Source: Dehalococcoidales bacterium (GTDB taxonomy: Bacteria > Chloroflexota > Dehalococcoidia > Dehalococcoidales > BS750m-G39). Taken from it: a DNA stretch of 64,000 bases. The translations under genes were made by a program, and so were the position numbers. The notes beneath the pieces are model-generated. The model was not told the origin of the DNA, searched no databases, and worked only from the letters and a program-made list of their open reading frames with translations. Positions 42,644 through 51,370 of the stretch are shown one piece after another (position 1 is the first letter of the stretch; the number at the start of each line of letters is the position of its first letter). The stretch covers positions 1 to 64,000 of the forward strand of contig JALHSZ010000006.1 of NCBI GenBank assembly GCA_022865485.1, read 5' to 3'.

Positions 42644-43525
42644 ATGGAAAGCCAGTCGGTTTTAGCCACCACTTGCGGCGAGCTGGAGCTACGCTGGGGC
42701 GAGCGCACCTATGTCATGGGCATCCTCAACGTCACCCCCGATTCCTTCTCCGGTGACGGCGTTGGCTACGATGTCAAGGCCGCCGTGGCGCGGGCGAAAC
42801 AGCTGGCGGAAGAAGGCGCTGACATTATCGACATCGGCGGCGAGTCCACCCGCCCCGCCTCCCCGCCCGTCTCGGCGGAAGAAGAGCTGCGCCGCGTTAT
42901 TCCCGTCATCGAAAGGCTGGCGGGCGAGCTCTCCGTGCCGATGAGCATCGACACCACCAAGTATGAGGTGGCGCGGCGGGCGCTGGCAGCGGGGGCGAGA
43001 ATGCTCAACGACCAGTGGGGCTTAAAAGGCGACCCCCGCCTGGCCGAGCTGGCGGTTGAGTGGCGGGTCCCCATCGTCCTGATGAGCAACCAGCGGGACA
43101 AGGGCGGCTACGCCGCCGCTCTCAAGCGCGACACCGCCGACTATGCCGACCCCATCACCGAGATAATAAACTCCCTCAAGGGGAGTTTGAAGATAGCCGC
43201 CGAAGCGGGCGTGCCCGGGGAAAACATCATCATCGACCCCGGCATCGGCTTCGGCAAGAGCTGGCAGCACGACCTGGAAATAATCCGCCGCCTGGGCGAG
43301 CTTACCGGGCTGGGCAAGCCCATTCTGCTCGGCCCCTCGGGCAAGTCCTTCATCGGCAGGGTGCTCGACCTTCCCGTCAGTGAGCGCCTTCAGGGCACCG
43401 CCGCCGCCGTGGCTATCGGCATCGCTCACGGAGCCGACATGGTGCGCGTTCACGATGTCCGGCAAATCGTCCGGGTCTGCCGTATGAGCGATGCTATCAT
43501 TCGAAGGAGGCAAATTGGCAACTGA
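42644..43525 (+). CDS. folP: Dihydropteroate synthase
   Basis: VMGILNVTPDSFSGDG; DIIDIGGESTRP; LGPSGKSFIG. Confidence 0.96.
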   Translation: MESQSVLATTCGELELRWGERTYVMGILNVTPDSFSGDGVGYDVKAAVARAKQLAEEGADIIDIGGESTRPASPPVSAEEELRRVIPVIERLAGELSVPMSIDTTKYEVARRALAAGARMLNDQWGLKGDPRLAELAVEWRVPIVLMSNQRDKGGYAAALKRDTADYADPITEIINSLKGSLKIAAEAGVPGENIIIDPGIGFGKSWQHDLEIIRRLGELTGLGKPILLGPSGKSFIGRVLDLPVSERLQGTAAAVAIGIAHGADMVRVHDVRQIVRVCRMSDAIIRRRQIGN

Positions 43526-44012
43526 AGCGGTAACCGCCTATCTCGGCCTGGGCTCCAATCTGGGAGACCGCCAGGCCAATCTCGACCGGGCTCTGGAGTT
43601 TCTGGGGCAGAGGCTGCGGGTAAAAAAGATTTCCTCGATATACGACTCCGAGCCGGTGGGCAATATCGAGCAGCCCCGCTTTCTCAACCTGGTCTGTGAG
43701 ATCGTCACCAATCTAACCCCGAAGGGGCTGCTGGCTCTGGCTAAGGGCATCGAGAACAAGCTGGGGCGTATAGGCGGCCACTCCGGTGCCCCCCGCACCA
43801 TAGATATCGATATCCTGCTCTACGGCGACGAGGTCATGGAGACCCCCGAGCTGACCGTCCCCCACCCCCGCATGGCCAAGCGCGCTTTCGTCCTCGTCCC
43901 CCTGGTGGAGATTGCCCCCGACGTGGTGCACCCCGTAACCGGCAAGACCGCCAAGGAACTGCTCAAGGCGGCCAAAGAGGTCCAGGGCGTCTTCAAGTGG
44001 GAGGGGGTCTAG
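43515..44012 (+). CDS. folK: 2-amino-4-hydroxy-6-hydroxymethyldihydropteridine pyrophosphokinase
   Basis: TTG start; AYLGLGSNLGDRQANL; GAPRTIDIDILLYGD; VPHPRMAKRAFVLVPL. Confidence 0.95.
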   Translation: MATEAVTAYLGLGSNLGDRQANLDRALEFLGQRLRVKKISSIYDSEPVGNIEQPRFLNLVCEIVTNLTPKGLLALAKGIENKLGRIGGHSGAPRTIDIDILLYGDEVMETPELTVPHPRMAKRAFVLVPLVEIAPDVVHPVTGKTAKELLKAAKEVQGVFKWEGV

Positions 44013-44014
44013 GG

Positions 44015-44386
44015 GTGTACAAGATATCGGTGGAGCAGCACTTCGACGCCGCCCACGCCCTGCGCGGCTATAAGGGCAAGTGCGAGGCGTTGCACGGCCA
44101 CCGCTTTAATGTGGTGGCTAAGATAGAGGCTTCGGGCCTTAACGATATCGGGCTGGCTTACGATTTTGTCGAGCTTAAAGCCCGTCTGGCTGAGATTGTT
44201 GAGAGGTTCGACCACACCAACCTCAACGATATTCCCCCCTTCGACAAAATAAACCCTTCCTCCGAGAATATCGCCTCGACTGTCTATAAGAAGCTGAAAT
44301 CCCGGCTGGCCGGGGAAAAGGTTTCACTGGCGGCGGTGGAGGTGTGGGAGTCCCCCCAGACCGGGGTAAGCTATAGCCCGGAGTAA
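44015..44386 (+). CDS. 6-pyruvoyltetrahydropterin synthase / QueD family
   Basis: GTG start; FDAAHALRGYKGKCEALHGHRFNVVAKIEA; FDHTNLND; VEVWESP. Confidence 0.93.
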   Translation: MYKISVEQHFDAAHALRGYKGKCEALHGHRFNVVAKIEASGLNDIGLAYDFVELKARLAEIVERFDHTNLNDIPPFDKINPSSENIASTVYKKLKSRLAGEKVSLAAVEVWESPQTGVSYSPE

Positions 44387-44436
44387 GATCAAGTTACGGT
44401 GGGGGAGGTTGAGGTTTTCTAAATTTGGGCTACCCC

Positions 44437-44464
44437 TTGTAAAAAAAAATTAAAGGTCTATAAT
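44437..44464 (+). promoter_or_regulatory. Putative sigma-A promoter, TTGTAA / 16 bp / TATAAT
   Basis: Exact -10 consensus ending 9 bp before ATG 44474. Confidence 0.7.
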
Positions 44465-44473
44465 ACGTTTGTT

Positions 44474-44638
44474 ATGGCAAGACGAGATGAGTCAGGGAAA
44501 CTAAAAGGACCTATTTCAAAAAGAGTTCAGGCATTAAATCCAGTTACTAAGAGATGGGTAAAAATTGATACTTCTACTGGAAAGATTATCGCCCATAAGA
44601 AGTCCTCTACCCCTTATAAAGGTGTAAGGAAGAAATGA
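44474..44638 (+). CDS. 54-aa basic small protein
   Basis: Not in ORF track; MARRDESGKLKGPISKRVQALNPVTKRWVKIDTSTGKIIAHKKSSTPYKGVRKK; directly after promoter; ATGA overlap with next gene. Confidence 0.75.
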   Translation: MARRDESGKLKGPISKRVQALNPVTKRWVKIDTSTGKIIAHKKSSTPYKGVRKK

Positions 44639-45312
44639 TCATTTGTCCACTTACTTTGGACGAATGTAGCAGGCACATACTCCTGCGTCCCAAAACTGTA
44701 TTTCTGATGACACCCGCTAAAGCCAAACGCGATGACGCATTAAAAAATGTTATTTCTCGTGTGTCTTCCGCAGTGAAACGAAAAGGCCTTTCACCGTTAG
44801 ATGGAAATGATGTGATTGGACTTGGGGACACCCTATGTAATATTTGCTCTACAATGCAAGGGTGTGCAATGGGTATCGGTTTTTTTCATCCCGAAGTACC
44901 TGCTGACACTCTGTCTAACATTTTTTGGGAAATGGGGTTATTACAAGGCTTGGGCAGACCCGTATTAATAGTGACAAACAAAAAAGAGAGTTTGCCTTCA
45001 GATTTTAGCCGTGATTTCTGTATTTTTTATGGATCTAACCCACAGTATATAAGAGCCTTCTCGGATCTAGTTCAGTCGATAAAGGAACGAGAAAACTATT
45101 ACATCGGCTCTTTGGCTGATGAGGCGCTTCGGAACGCTGACTACGAAAAGACTATTAAGTATTATCAAGAGGCATTTCTAATAAATGGTAATCGTCGAAT
45201 ATTAACTAAAATGCGTAGACTGAGAAGAGATGTTAAGCCCAAGCATATACCGCTAGAGTTGAAAAATAGACTCATAAGCATGATTGATAGTTTTCTGGAC
45301 GATGCGTCCTGA
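44635..45312 (+). CDS. TIR/nucleoside-deoxyribosyltransferase-like domain protein with C-terminal TPR-like helices
   Basis: VFLMTPAKAK, ALSNIFWEMGLLQGLGRPVLIVTNK-type segment resembles the catalytic-Glu 'NVxxElG.A.alGkPvi' motif; C-term ADYEKTIKYYQEAFLINGN. Confidence 0.5.
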   Translation: MIICPLTLDECSRHILLRPKTVFLMTPAKAKRDDALKNVISRVSSAVKRKGLSPLDGNDVIGLGDTLCNICSTMQGCAMGIGFFHPEVPADTLSNIFWEMGLLQGLGRPVLIVTNKKESLPSDFSRDFCIFYGSNPQYIRAFSDLVQSIKERENYYIGSLADEALRNADYEKTIKYYQEAFLINGNRRILTKMRRLRRDVKPKHIPLELKNRLISMIDSFLDDAS

Positions 45313-45362
45313 AGTCTTATAAGATAGGCGTTGGATATTCTTTTTTTCCCCCCCCCCCCGCA

Positions 45363-45599
45363 TTAGACCTCTATGCTTACCAGCTCTTCCTCGGCTGTCG
45401 GCTCAAACGGGGTGTTGAGCATATCCTCGGCGCCAATCTTTAAAGATTCTATAAGTTCTTTCTTAGTTTTTTCCTGCGCGTTTACCCCCGGCAGGTCGAT
45501 AAGCCAGCCAATCCACCAGTCGTCGCTTTTTTTAATAACCGCTCTATATTGCACTAATGTCACCCCACTCCTCAATTCTACCACATTTAAGGAAATCAC
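45363..45599 (-). CDS. HicB-like antitoxin family protein (no adjacent HicA)
   Basis: YRAVIKKSDDWWIGWLIDLPGVNAQEKTKKELIESLKIGAEDML typical HicB partial RNase-H fold. Confidence 0.75.
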   Translation of the reverse strand: MISLNVVELRSGVTLVQYRAVIKKSDDWWIGWLIDLPGVNAQEKTKKELIESLKIGAEDMLNTPFEPTAEEELVSIEV

Positions 45600-45638
45600 C
45601 CCAGAAATTAACTTTATTGAAATTCGTTGGCAGGGGAC

Positions 45639-45666
45639 TTGACAAAATCAATAATTATGCTATAAT
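45639..45666 (+). promoter_or_regulatory. Consensus sigma-A promoter, TTGACA / 16 bp / TATAAT
   Basis: Exact consensus hexamers upstream of the DUF2089 gene. Confidence 0.85.
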
Positions 45667-45731
45667 ATCATTAAATAAATTAATTGTAGCCTTAATAAAA
45701 CTGATAATTCTAACCAAGGAGGTTTTAAACT

Positions 45732-46094
45732 ATGCCCAATGAATGGTCCGACCTGACCCGGCTCACCCAGGGCGCGCCCGTAGTTGTCGAGCGCGTCCGT
45801 CTGGCGGAAAGCGGCATCGCCATCGAGGGCGAATTCGAATTGCCGCCCCTGGCGCGCCTCTCCGCCGAGGACCAGATTTTTGTCACCGCCTTCGTCCTCT
45901 GCCACGGCTCCATCAAAGAAATCGAACGCATCTTCGGCGTCAGCTACCCCACGGTGAAAAACCGCCTCAACCGCCTGGCCAACAAGCTTGAGTTCGTCGA
46001 GAGCTTCGACTTCCCCGACGAAGAAGACGTGCTGGCTCAGCTTGAGAGTGGCGACATCAATGCCGAAGAGGCAATCAGGAGGTTATCGCAATGA
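45732..46094 (+). CDS. DUF2089-family regulator
   Basis: LPPLARLSAEDQIFVTAFVLCHGSIKEIERIFGVSYPTVKNRLNRL; SD AAGGAGG. Confidence 0.82.
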   Translation: MPNEWSDLTRLTQGAPVVVERVRLAESGIAIEGEFELPPLARLSAEDQIFVTAFVLCHGSIKEIERIFGVSYPTVKNRLNRLANKLEFVESFDFPDEEDVLAQLESGDINAEEAIRRLSQ

Positions 46095-46375
46095 ACTGCC
46101 CACCCTTACTCTTACGCCTGGATATATCCGAGACCGAGCACCACGGGCATACCGTCCTCTGGCTGCCCATCTTCCTGGCCTGGCTGATTCTGGCCGCCAT
46201 TTTAATCGCGCTCTCCCCGCTGATAATCCTGGCGGCGCTGCTGGCGTGGCCCTTCGGCTGGGGCAAGACGGTGCTCCTCTTCATCCCGCTGGTGTGTAAC
46301 TGCATCTGCCACCTGCACGGCTTAGAAGTCAACATAGAACGCAAAGACCGCGTCCTGTTCATATCTTTCAAATAA
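46091..46375 (+). CDS. Small membrane protein
   Basis: ATGA overlap with DUF2089 gene; two hydrophobic helices. Confidence 0.7.
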   Translation: MNCPPLLLRLDISETEHHGHTVLWLPIFLAWLILAAILIALSPLIILAALLAWPFGWGKTVLLFIPLVCNCICHLHGLEVNIERKDRVLFISFK

Positions 46376-46387
46376 GGAGGCAAGAAA

Positions 46388-46846
46388 ATGAGTGATAATC
46401 AAAAGAGAATTCTGGATATGCTTGCCGAAGGCAAAATAAGCGCCGACGAAGCCCAAAAGCTGCTGGCGGCTATCGGCTCAGGAGGCGATGAACCCAGGTC
46501 CACCGGGGCACCCCCCCGCTCCCCCAAATACCTGCGCGTCGTTATCCAGCCCAACCCCGAAGGGGAAGGCGCCAAAAGAGCCAACCCCGACGCCACTAAG
46601 GAGGACGATGTCAAGCGGGTCAACGTGCGCGTGCCCATAAACCTGATACGCGCTGGCATAAAGTTCACCTCCCTGATTCCCGCCGAGGCTTCCGAGCAGG
46701 TCAACGAGGCCCTCAAGGAAAAGGGCATTAATTTCGATGTCCGCAACCTCAAGCCCGAAGACCTGGAGGAGCTGATAGAGGCGCTGCACGACCTGGAGGT
46801 GGACATTCAGAACGGCCAGGAAAAGGTGCACGTCTACGTGGAATAG
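46388..46846 (+). CDS. SHOCT-like domain-containing protein
   Basis: RILDMLAEGKISADEAQKLLAAI N-terminal motif; SD AGGAGG. Confidence 0.75.
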   Translation: MSDNQKRILDMLAEGKISADEAQKLLAAIGSGGDEPRSTGAPPRSPKYLRVVIQPNPEGEGAKRANPDATKEDDVKRVNVRVPINLIRAGIKFTSLIPAEASEQVNEALKEKGINFDVRNLKPEDLEELIEALHDLEVDIQNGQEKVHVYVE

Positions 46847-46865
46847 AACGGGCATATCCCGAAGA

Positions 46866-46896
46866 CAGGGCGGGACGAAAGTCCCGCCTTTTGCGT
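46866..46896 (+). terminator. Rho-independent terminator
   Basis: GGCGGGAC-gaaa-GTCCCGCC followed by TTTTGCG. Confidence 0.75.
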
Positions 46897-46985
46897 TCCC
46901 CCTCCCCCCAAGCTCCGAGGGGGGATGGTTAGCCTCGCCCGTTTTATAGTATACTTCAGGCAAACTTTCGTTAGGGGGTAAAGAT

Positions 46986-47750
46986 ATGCGGCTCAAAGAT
47001 AAAGTGGCTATCGTCACCGGCAGCGCCCGCGGCATGGGACGGGTTTTCGCCCTCCGTTTCGCTAAAGAAGGCGCCAAGCTGACCGTCTGCGATGTCCTCG
47101 ACTGCCAGCCCGTCGCCGAGGAGATAAAAGCTATCGGCGGGGAAGCGCTGGCGCTCAAGACCGATGTCACCAGCGAAAAAGACGCCGCCGAGATGGCTAA
47201 AAAGACGGTCGAGCGCTTCGGGCGGATAGACATCCTGGTCAACAACGCCGCCGTTATCGGCACTATCGAGACCAAGGACTTCGTCAAACCGGTGGAAGAG
47301 ATAGTGTCGGCGGACTGGGACCGGATTCTGGCGGTCAACATTAAGGGCGTCTTCCTCTGCTCTAAAGCCGTTATCCCCTACATGAAGAAGCAGGGCGGGG
47401 GTAAAATCGTCAATATGGCTTCCACCGTCGCCTTCTCCGGTCTGCCCCACTTTATTCACTACAGCACCTCCAAGGGCGGCGTGGTCACCATGACCCGTGG
47501 CCTGGCCTGGGCGCTGGGTGAATTCAATATCAACGTCAACGCCGTCGCCCCCGGCCTCATCATGACCGAGGCGATGCAGGGGGCATATACCCCGGAATTT
47601 TACCAGGAAATGGTGGCGACCAAGCAGCTTATCCACAAGAACGTGGAACCGGAAGACGTGGCCAGCGCGGTGCTCTTTCTGGCCTCCGATGAAGCCGACA
47701 AGATAACGGGGCAAACGCTGGCCGTTAACGCCGGCGAATACCTGCATTAA
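46986..47750 (+). CDS. Short-chain dehydrogenase/reductase
   Basis: TGSARGMGR, NNAAV, YSTSKGG motifs. Confidence 0.93.
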   Translation: MRLKDKVAIVTGSARGMGRVFALRFAKEGAKLTVCDVLDCQPVAEEIKAIGGEALALKTDVTSEKDAAEMAKKTVERFGRIDILVNNAAVIGTIETKDFVKPVEEIVSADWDRILAVNIKGVFLCSKAVIPYMKKQGGGKIVNMASTVAFSGLPHFIHYSTSKGGVVTMTRGLAWALGEFNINVNAVAPGLIMTEAMQGAYTPEFYQEMVATKQLIHKNVEPEDVASAVLFLASDEADKITGQTLAVNAGEYLH

Positions 47751-47818
47751 AAGGGGAATTCTTCAGGCTCCCTTTCTGCCCTGGACTAAACCCAAGTCTG
47801 CCTTCGATACTAAACTGG

Positions 47819-48418
47819 CTAGCTTTCCGGTTCGGGTCTCAGGGGAGGCCTGACACCGGCTGGCCATGACTTGGTTTCCAGCGGCTTGCAGATAATCTCG
47901 GTGATGTGGAGCTCGTGGAGCTTGGTGGAGCCAGCCGCAATAGCCACCACGGCGGTGTCGGAGCCGCGGCCGGTGCCGGTCACGGCGATTACCTTTTCCC
48001 CGGCAGCGATACACCCGCCGTCTGTCGCCATCAGGATTATCTCGACGCCGACCTTCATTCCCTGGCATAAGGTGCGAAGAAGGATAGCCATGACGCTGGG
48101 TGTCGTCGTGCCGTAGAGGCCGTCGGTGTGGAACAACATGGTGCCGAAGTGGACGCGGTGCCCTTTCTGCTCCAGCTCGGAGACCAGCGCCGCGGGGAAC
48201 CTCTGTTTGCCGATAAAGCCGTATTGATGAGGCACTACCACCATCTTAATCCCGGTGCCGGCAAAACGCTCTGCGGCTAGGCGGGCGGTCTCTCCCGTCG
48301 TCGAGGCGAGGACGATTTTCTTTATGCCCCGGGCCTTGGCCCGCTCGGCTGCCAGGCGTAGCGTTTCCTCGGTATTCTCCAGCCCCGCCGTCTCGAAATA
48401 GGTTATTTTCTCTTCCAA
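47819..48418 (-). CDS. Stand-alone pyruvate kinase C-terminal (alpha/beta) domain protein
   Basis: TLRLAAERAKARGIKKIVLASTTGETARLAAERF; GVEIILMATDGGCIAAGEKVIAVTGTGRGSDTAVV. Confidence 0.8.
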   Translation of the reverse strand: MEEKITYFETAGLENTEETLRLAAERAKARGIKKIVLASTTGETARLAAERFAGTGIKMVVVPHQYGFIGKQRFPAALVSELEQKGHRVHFGTMLFHTDGLYGTTTPSVMAILLRTLCQGMKVGVEIILMATDGGCIAAGEKVIAVTGTGRGSDTAVVAIAAGSTKLHELHITEIICKPLETKSWPAGVRPPLRPEPES

Positions 48419-48515
48419 GTTTTCTCTCCTCTCTCTTTATTAACTTTTCGTTAAAGCCCCGTCGGGTGATTAGCCGCGCTGCTCTCGTTTCATAGCTAAT
48501 CCCTTAAGCTCTTTA

Positions 48516-50195
48516 TTATTTGCTGTTAAGTACCAACTCGGACTCTGTTTGAGATGGCTTTTTGCCTTTGGGACGTCTTTTCTTCATGCGCTCGGCTTGA
48601 AACCGTATCATTTCATCAAGCTTCTCGTACATTTCTTCAGATGACTCACTGTCATTCCTTGCAAAGCAGGCGGCAATCGCTCTAAAAACGACAATTTCTA
48701 TGCAATCCTCGTTTATGCCTTGCTCGTAGGCAGGGTGGTCAAGATTGACAAGTATGAGCGATTCTTGTTGTCTTATATCGCATTCAGGCCAATCCGCACC
48801 TAAAGGATGTATCTTTATATCATACATTTGATTTCTAAAACGCAGACGTCCTGAGCCGAAAATTGCTTTTATCTCTTTCATGAGCTTGGATGGTATAGGC
48901 GTGTGGTCTCTATGTCTCTCCAATCGCCTTTTAGTTTCAATGTGTAGGTCAGGGCGGATCACTGTTCTCCCAGTCTCGTCCACTCTCCCCTTTATTGTAC
49001 TGTCTTGCCTAGCTTTGCGCTTTAAGAGTTCATCATAGGCGTTGAAGTCTTCCGCAACTTGTTTTATAGCCTCATCGACTTTTGCTTTTTTCTCAGCCTC
49101 TTCCTTTGCTTGGTGTTTTCTTTCCTCTTCTCTACAGATGTCTGTAAGCAATTTTTTCATATAGTCAGCGTAGGCTACGTATTTAGGGTGAGTCTCAACA
49201 AAACCCTCTCTATCTGTCTTTATAACCGGCATCTCGTCCGTTTTATCCTCTGGGTCAAAGCTAGCTACCTCCGCCGAACCAGCTATCAAATCACCAACAT
49301 GGTATGTAAAACTGGTTGGTGATAAGCCAAAGAGACTAGGTTCTCCAACAACACGACCCCTTACCGTAGTGAAGACTCCTGGTTTCTTAAGCATTTTCGT
49401 AGCTATGAGAATCTCCCCAACAATATAACCGCAAATGGGGTCTGTATGATTTATGGGGATTTTCCTGCGAGCGGGAATATCTTTTGGCTCACAAGGATGA
49501 CCGTTTACTATCACCCTGAAATTTTTCCCTAATGGCAATTCATGGGCTAAATGAGCAATTACCTTATCCACATCTATTTTACCGCACTCTGGCCTGAGTT
49601 TCCTCAGTATTACTGTGGTCCCATTGCGTTCACCTTTCGCGTCAAATTCCATAATCGGCATGGAGGCACGGTCTAGGACGGGCTCTTTTAACTTTCCCAT
49701 TCTCTCAGTATTTTCAAGTTCGTCTCGGTCTAAACAGAATTCGAAAGCCTTGCCATTTTTGACAGTTCTAACCTCTATTCTCTTTGCAATACCAAAGCCA
49801 TCGAGCTTACCGATCCCCTTGTTGCCAATAGGGAGACGGTGGAAAATGGGAGTTTGCTTAACAGCCCGTTTTTGCCCTGATCCCAAGAACATGTACCCTT
49901 CTCGGATATCCAGCTCATCCATGCCCTCTCCGTTGTCTTGAATTACGATCTTATCATGCCCTTTATCTCCGAGGACTGCGCGCATGAGCTTTTCTTCCGG
50001 GGCAAGTCCTCCCCCAGCTTTGATATCGACGGTTACGTAATTAGCATCAGCGTCGTAGCCATTTACTACGAGCTCGCTAATTGCCTTAGAATACTTGCTA
50101 TACATGGTGAGACCAATATGATCCAACATTTTTATTGCTGTAAAGAACTTTAAATCGCGCAGCCTGTGCCCTTCAGTTTTTTCCTTTCCGTTCAT
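48516..50195 (-). CDS. GHKL ATPase, MORC/Hsp90-like
   Basis: N box KAISELVVNGYDADAN, G1 IVIQDNGEGMD, G2 IGNKGIGKLDGFGIAKR; GGGAGGGG SD before ATG 50195. Confidence 0.8.
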   Translation of the reverse strand: MNGKEKTEGHRLRDLKFFTAIKMLDHIGLTMYSKYSKAISELVVNGYDADANYVTVDIKAGGGLAPEEKLMRAVLGDKGHDKIVIQDNGEGMDELDIREGYMFLGSGQKRAVKQTPIFHRLPIGNKGIGKLDGFGIAKRIEVRTVKNGKAFEFCLDRDELENTERMGKLKEPVLDRASMPIMEFDAKGERNGTTVILRKLRPECGKIDVDKVIAHLAHELPLGKNFRVIVNGHPCEPKDIPARRKIPINHTDPICGYIVGEILIATKMLKKPGVFTTVRGRVVGEPSLFGLSPTSFTYHVGDLIAGSAEVASFDPEDKTDEMPVIKTDREGFVETHPKYVAYADYMKKLLTDICREEERKHQAKEEAEKKAKVDEAIKQVAEDFNAYDELLKRKARQDSTIKGRVDETGRTVIRPDLHIETKRRLERHRDHTPIPSKLMKEIKAIFGSGRLRFRNQMYDIKIHPLGADWPECDIRQQESLILVNLDHPAYEQGINEDCIEIVVFRAIAACFARNDSESSEEMYEKLDEMIRFQAERMKKRRPKGKKPSQTESELVLNSK

Positions 50196-50213
50196 TTTTA
50201 CCCCTCCCAATTT

Positions 50214-50444
50214 TTATAATTTAAAACCCTCTTTGTTTGAGAAGTGAAATTTTGACTTGGTTTCTCTCACTCTTTTAGTTATTGCCGAGAATATTTTATT
50301 TATATCTTCTTCTGAGTAGCCATAAATCTGTCTATTGGAGCAATTGCCGAGTAGCCTGAGTTTATCAAGAACAGCGCTGGTTCTTGCTTCAGCAACTCTC
50401 TTAAAGCGCTCTTCTGGAGTCTCATTATTACTTATTCTTCTCAT
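50214..50444 (-). CDS. Small helical protein co-transcribed with the GHKL ATPase
   Basis: MRRISNNETPEERFKRVAEARTSAVLDKLRLLGNCSNRQIYGYSEEDINKIFSAITKRVRETKSKF; SD GGGAG before ATG 50444; 18 bp from next gene. Confidence 0.75.
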   Translation of the reverse strand: MRRISNNETPEERFKRVAEARTSAVLDKLRLLGNCSNRQIYGYSEEDINKIFSAITKRVRETKSKFHFSNKEGFKL

Positions 50445-50484
50445 TAAAAACTCCCTATACAAAATATTCGTCGTATATTTAAAA

Positions 50485-50513
50485 TATATAGCATATTTTT
50501 TATAAAATGTCAA
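50485..50513 (-). promoter_or_regulatory. Sigma-A promoter, TTGACA / 17 bp / TATATA
   Basis: Reverse-strand hexamers upstream of the two-gene AT-rich operon. Confidence 0.75.
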
Positions 50514-50552
50514 GCATTTATTTTTATAATACTATTATATTTTAACATATTA

Positions 50553-50585
50553 GGAAATAATAAAGGCTAGGCACAAGCCTAGCCT
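50553..50585 (-). terminator. Rho-independent terminator after the initiator tRNA
   Basis: AGGCTAGGC-TTGT-GCCTAGCCT followed by TTATTATTT on the minus strand. Confidence 0.75.
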
Positions 50586-50596
50586 CTTCTCTTCTT

Positions 50597-50671
<75 letters not shown>

Positions 50672-50734
50672 CCGCTCCGTTTGTTCATGACGGACTTCCA
50701 GTATAACGTCTGGGGGGAGAACCTGTCAAGACGT

Positions 50735-51370
50735 TTAGATTGCCCCAAACCCCTCCCCGAAGAACCGGCTCACCTTCTCGGCCACCTCTTTTTCATACCC
50801 GCCCCAGAAGTGGTCGGCGCCGGCGATAACCTGATACTGTGCGGGCGTATCCGCAGCCAGCTTCAAGAACCTTTCCCGCGGTATGACGAAGTCGTTCTCC
50901 CCGGCGATGACGAACTTGGGCTTACTGTACCGCTCCAGCTCCTCCCAGCCCCCCTCCGCCAGCGCCGGCGAGACCAGCGCCAGCATCTTCACCCTCCCGT
51001 CTTTAACGGCCACGGGCAGAGCGACCCCGCCCCCGAAGGAATAGCCCGCCAGCCCGATTCTCTCCCTGTCGATGTCCTCTCTGGCTGTGGCGAAATCCAG
51101 CGCCGCCCTGACGTCTTCCTGCTCGGCTATGCCCTCCCCGAACTCTCCTTGGCTCTGGCCCACCCCCCGGAAGTTGAACCTGAGAGCGGCGATGGCCCTT
51201 TCCGCCAGCGCCTGGCAGATGGCGAAGACGACGTTGCTCGACATATTCCCCCCGTATAGCGGATGGGGGTGGCAGACGACCACCGCCGGCCAGGGGGCAT
51301 TAGCTTCGGGGAAATGCCAGACCGCCTCCAGGGAAATATCACCGGGGATGGTGGTGTGCTCTCGGCTCAA
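50735..51370 (-). CDS. Alpha/beta hydrolase, dienelactone hydrolase-like
   Basis: VVCHPHPLYGGNMSS; IGLAGYSFGGGVAL nucleophile elbow. Confidence 0.88.
   Translation of the reverse strand: MSREHTTIPGDISLEAVWHFPEANAPWPAVVVCHPHPLYGGNMSSNVVFAICQALAERAIAALRFNFRGVGQSQGEFGEGIAEQEDVRAALDFATAREDIDRERIGLAGYSFGGGVALPVAVKDGRVKMLALVSPALAEGGWEELERYSKPKFVIAGENDFVIPRERFLKLAADTPAQYQVIAGADHFWGGYEKEVAEKVSRFFGEGFGAI

Noticed and set aside
50445-50513. N-terminal extension of the 99-aa ORF starting at 50513
   Set aside because: The TTG ACA is a -35 box; an SD-preceded ATG at 50444 is the better start.
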